Positions 60,420-64,000 of a stretch of DNA of 64,000 nucleotides are shown here, in pieces (within the stretch, counting starts at the first letter, position 1; every line of letters begins with the position of its first letter). The notes under the pieces were generated by a model that saw only the letters and a program-made list of their open reading frames with translations, was not told where the DNA came from and searched no databases. The position numbers were made by a program, and so were the translations under genes. Origin of the DNA: Blastomussa wellsi (Eukaryota; Cnidaria; Anthozoa; Scleractinia; Plerogyridae); assembly GCA_947652115.1 (NCBI GenBank), contig OX393570.1, forward strand, positions 5,716,958 through 5,780,957, written 5' to 3'.

Positions 60420-61195
60420 TACAGCAACGACAGCAGCAACGATGGGACAACAGCAGAAACAACAACAACAGCAGTAGCAACAACAACAGCAGCAGAAGCA
60501 ACACAAACAACAACAGCAGCAGCAGCAATAACAACAACAGCAGCAGCAGCAACGATCAAACAACAACAGCAGCAGCAACAACAACAACAACAACACCACC
60601 AACAGCAGCAGCGACAACAACAGCAGCAGCAACAACAACAACAGCAGCAGAAGCAACACAAACAACAACAACAACAACAACAACAGCAGCAGCAACAACA
60701 ACAACAACAGCAACAAAAGCAACAACAGCACCAGCAGCAACAACAGCAGCAGCAGGAACAACGATAATACAACAACATCGACAACAACAGCAGCAGCAGC
60801 AATAACAACAACAACAGCAGCAGCAACGATCAAACAACAACAGCAGCAGCAACAACAACAACAACAACACCAACAGCAGCAGCGACAACAACAGCAGCAG
60901 CAACAACAACAGCAACGATAGCAACTACCATAACGGCTGCAGCAGCAGCAGCAACGTCAACAAGAACAACAACAACGGCAGCAACAATAACAACAACAAC
61001 AACAACAACAGCAGCATTAGCAGCAGCAACAACATCAACAACACCAGCAACGGCAACGGCAACGGCAGTAGCAGCAGCAGCAACAACAGCAGCCATGACA
61101 ACAGTAACAACTTGGCAACAGCAACAGCAATAGCAGCAACATTAACAACAACAGCAGTAGCAACAACAACAACGACAGCAAAAACCAACAACATG
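60420..61195 (+). repeat. About 770-bp CAG/CAA trinucleotide repeat
   Basis: Imperfect tandem of CAG, CAA, ACA and related triplets. All three frames per strand stay open for long stretches (poly-Gln, poly-Leu, poly-Cys and so on), which is a compositional artefact. No exon evidence on either side. Confidence 0.95.
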
Positions 61196-62579
61196 CAACA
61201 TGGGCGAAACTCGTGTTTAATTTCCATTTTCAATAGTTTTACTTAGATTATTGAATTTGATGTGCCGTCTGTGTGTCATAAAGCCCGCCGCTGGAAATTC
61301 AAATGTCAAAGAAGCTTTCAAAGCAATTTCAGTTACGATGCTATGAAAATTAAAATTGAATACTAGCAATGACCACTGAAGGTTTTGTACATGATCAAAA
61401 TGTGACAATATAAGCTTGCGTTAGGTTGGTATCTACATATTACAGTGCCTTTTAAATTCATTGTATTTTTAATATTGGACAGGGTTAATGCGGTCATCAG
61501 AAGTTATGACATTTTAAAATTGCACTCAATGCCAGTAAATATCATGGAATTGTGGAAATGTTGCATGCTCTTGGCTAAATTTTGAAAGCTTGTTTTTAGA
61601 AAATTTTGGACATTGTCTAGTACAAAGTTACCCTTGCAATATTTGGGTGTACTGTTTAGTTATGCAAAAGAACTTCGCTTAGTCACGAGGAAATCTGCAT
61701 GAACCCTGTTTTCTAGCTTTTCCAAAATTTGTCATCTTAGTTAAGACAGATTTTAAACCCATCTTAATTAATTTTATCTTCGAGGAACTATTTCATAGCG
61801 GCCTTTTTTCACTGGCAGATGTTGCCTTTACATGAAACGTTAAGTTTATTGAACTTGTTAGTTCGTACGAGCTGGATTTCTAAATTGAACTTGCCAAGCG
61901 TTTTATCATTAAAGGTCATATCTGCAATGCTGTGTGGATTGTTTCCTGTATCTTAGACCTTTTTCGCCTGAGCGGTTTGTTGCCCGTTACAGACAAGATA
62001 CTCTTGAGAATTCCTGCTTTCAAATTTTCAAATATTTGCGTTTAAATAAAATAAATAATTTTTGGATGGACAAGAGAACAATTCTCTGGGGAATGTGGCA
62101 TGGTCTGCATTGGAAAAACAAACACGCCCAAGCGTAAAAGGTCTAACGACCCCACTGACTTCAACAACCATTTGTGAATTACCATTTGTCTCTATGTCAA
62201 AACGAGTCTTTGTGCGAAAACATTCGTAAGAAAACAGGTTTCATGGACTCGTTTTTTTTACCCATTCACACCAGCAAAACGTGTTTAGTGAAACCGGTTT
62301 TAACAAAACGACAATCGGCAAAAGAATACAAATTTTAAGTAAAAAGATCATCAGTTAGCAACTAATACGACGAAAACAATTTTAAGCCGTGTTGAACTAA
62401 GCAGCTTTCAAACGTGTTTTAGCTTCAATGTGAATGGTGTATTATGAGTCATAGTCGCACGAGGACTCGTCTTGAAACCGAGGCATAAAGGCAACTTGGG
62501 AAGGGCCTCGATCCAAGGTAGACTTTCTCAAAGTTGTTCGCTTCTCGTTTCCGGTTCTTTTCTTCCCTTGCCATATTTG

Positions 62580-62755
62580 CGTCACCAGAGCCGCTCGTCC
62601 CTCATAGCCGGCTGAGCCTGAGGACGAGAAATCAGTGTTTAGGGCTCTGGGGACAAGTAAAGAGATTTGATTGACTAGCATTCTCGTCCCCAGAGCCGCT
62701 TGTCCCTCTTAGCTGGCTGGGCCTGTGCACGAGAAACAAGTGGCTTTGGGGACAC
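62580..62755. repeat. Dispersed repeat family R3, tandem pair
   Basis: Two direct units of about 90 bp: AGAGCCGCTCGTCCCTCATA...ACGAGAAATCA and AGAGCCGCTTGTCCCTCTTA...ACGAGAAACAA, each followed by a CTTTGGGGAC-like block. Related to 23213-23520 and 59395-59450. Confidence 0.7.
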
Positions 62756-63625
62756 ACGATTTGGTTTTAAAATCCTTTATTGTTAGCAGGATTAACGCTT
62801 TAAAATCACTTTGGCATAAGAACGTTGCACCTACGTTTGATAAACTACTGGTTAGTATTTGGTTACGAGGCAACCATTCCATCGTGTTCCATTGAGATGC
62901 ACGAGCCGGTTCCCGGGTGCCTGCAAGGACAGCGTTGTTGCACATTGTATATTATCCGTTTAATTTTGCTCTACGAGTGCTGATAGGCTCGCTGATACGA
63001 GCAGCTGAGACTTCAGTGATTGAGAGGATGGGATTAGCGAAGAAATAAGCTTCTGTTGATGTGTCGAAAATGAGATTGTTCGCTTGTTGAAGTATTCAGT
63101 GTCACGAACTTTTGGTTACTTACGAAGAGGAAGGCAATGTTCTTTCATGAGCTTATCAGCGCTGCCTCTCAGCAACATTCCACTTACTCACAGTAATATA
63201 GGCCATTTCCGAGTTACTATAGGCATTACCTTTCTCCTCCCGTGGCATCACAGTAGGATCAACAAGCATGTTACGATTGTCTAACCTTTGGATATTTTGA
63301 TAAAAAAAAAACGAAACAACTGCACCTGCTAAGTTCACTCGCAGGGCTCTATATGTCTACTTTCGCGTAACAGAATACTTTTCCGAACAAAAACGCATTT
63401 CATAATGTTCGTGGAAACTGACTTTTTTGGACACCAGCTTGATTCCCCTGTCGTTTAACAAAATTACGTGTCTTTCCTGACCGTGACAAGCCTGCAAAAA
63501 GTTCTGGATGTGGTGCTGGCCTGGAACCTCGGCTATCATATAAAATTTCAGCCCCTCAGAAATCAATAAATTAAACCGATCACATTGATCTGTTATAAAA
63601 CGCGTCATTTCTCAGCTGACAAAGC

Positions 63626-63866
63626 GTTTTTCAATCGAGTGTCGTAAAACGACTTTTGAAAACCCAAGTAACCGCTCTGGTCAATCAAACATGTCACAGA
63701 CAATCCAGTAGACCAATCAGAACTCGGAGCAAAATTATGTAGCCGGCGCAAAGCGCGGGAAAATTTGATTGGCTGAGAAAGTGACGCGTGCGTTTTTTTA
63801 ACCAATCTCACAGTCGAGCAAACCCAAAGCAATCACGAATTGCTTTCCGACACTCAAGCGAAAAAC
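63626..63866 (-). mobile_element. MITE family M1, copy 2
   Basis: TIRs GTTTTTCAATCGAGTGTCG at the left and CGACACTCAAGCGAAAAAC at the right. The minus strand aligns with 16752-17013 through the interior (CCCGCGCTTTGCGCCGGCTA, TTTTGCTCCGAGTT). Confidence 0.8.
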
Positions 63867-63905
63867 ACTGTTTTGATCCACTGTCAGCAGAGAGCAATAA
63901 AGTTA

Positions 63906-63967
63906 AGAGTGGAGGGGGGTCTTTTACTTTCGAGAAGAGGGGAGGAGGTTGGGGGGGGGGGGGGGGG
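63906..63967 (+). repeat. G-rich tract, possible G-quadruplex
   Basis: GGAGGGGGG, GAGGGGAGGAGG and then an uninterrupted G run of about 17. Four or more G runs lie within 65 bases. Confidence 0.7.
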
Positions 63968-64000
63968 TTATAACGTTTGGATTTACTGTTTTGTAGAGAG

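Larger units (their letters stand above)
61196..64000. other. Terminal intergenic region
   Basis: No supported gene. Contains repeat R3 (62580-62755), MITE M1 copy 2 (63626-63866) and a G-rich end. Confidence 0.6.

Noticed and set aside
60369..61233. Long poly-Gln, poly-Leu, poly-Cys and poly-Val frames
   Set aside because: Artefact of the CAG/CAA repeat, which lacks stops in most frames. No exon signals.

Overview
The window is nuclear DNA of an invertebrate animal, most likely an anthozoan cnidarian such as a stony coral. The evidence is small coding exons with GT-AG introns, AT-rich non-coding DNA crowded with short inverted-repeat transposons, and two animal-specific genes: a tektin-3-type ciliary microtubule protein and a Na+/K+-ATPase alpha subunit. 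The animal assignment is firm. The anthozoan assignment is inference from general character, with no species-diagnostic sequence checked.

Left part, 1-7.9 kb: transposon debris. A piggyBac-type transposase lies on the minus strand (576-2591). All three catalytic aspartates are still readable, but it is broken by two frameshifts and by a 222-bp foldback insertion. A DUF3504/Crypton-like tyrosine-recombinase fragment (3866-4478, minus) follows, framed by a 16-bp inverted repeat. Several small terminal-inverted-repeat (TIR) elements and dispersed repeats fill the rest.

Middle part, 7.9-25.5 kb: two plus-strand genes. The first is a predicted three-exon gene of unknown function (7942-14552, about 220 aa) whose exons all join in phase 0. 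The second is a complete five-exon tektin (20377-25533, 479 aa). Three near-perfect palindromic RFX X-box motifs lie around the tektin start, which fits a ciliary gene.

Right part, 31.2-59.6 kb: a complete Na+/K+-ATPase alpha gene on the plus strand, 23 coding exons joined in frame (1059 or 1064 aa). Two alternative first coding exons (31233 and 32728) both splice in phase 0 to exon 2, so two N-termini are likely. All P-type ATPase motifs are present. The position equivalent to Q111 of the cardiac-glycoside site is leucine. Intron 11 carries a full-length 5.75-kb Ngaro-like tyrosine-recombinase retrotransposon in antisense, with intact gag-like, RT/RNase H and recombinase frames and near-identical split direct repeats, which points to a recent insertion.

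The introns and flanks are packed with non-autonomous elements: hAT-, pogo- and piggyBac-type miniature elements (MITEs), tRNA-derived SINEs, and foldback elements. The most unusual are two families of long perfect hairpins that carry a hammerhead-ribozyme-like signature (GACGAAG...GAAACGTC), as in Penelope-like retroelements. Their target duplications vary in length (8 and about 13 bp). The last 4.4 kb holds about 770 bp of CAG/CAA trinucleotide repeat and no supported gene.
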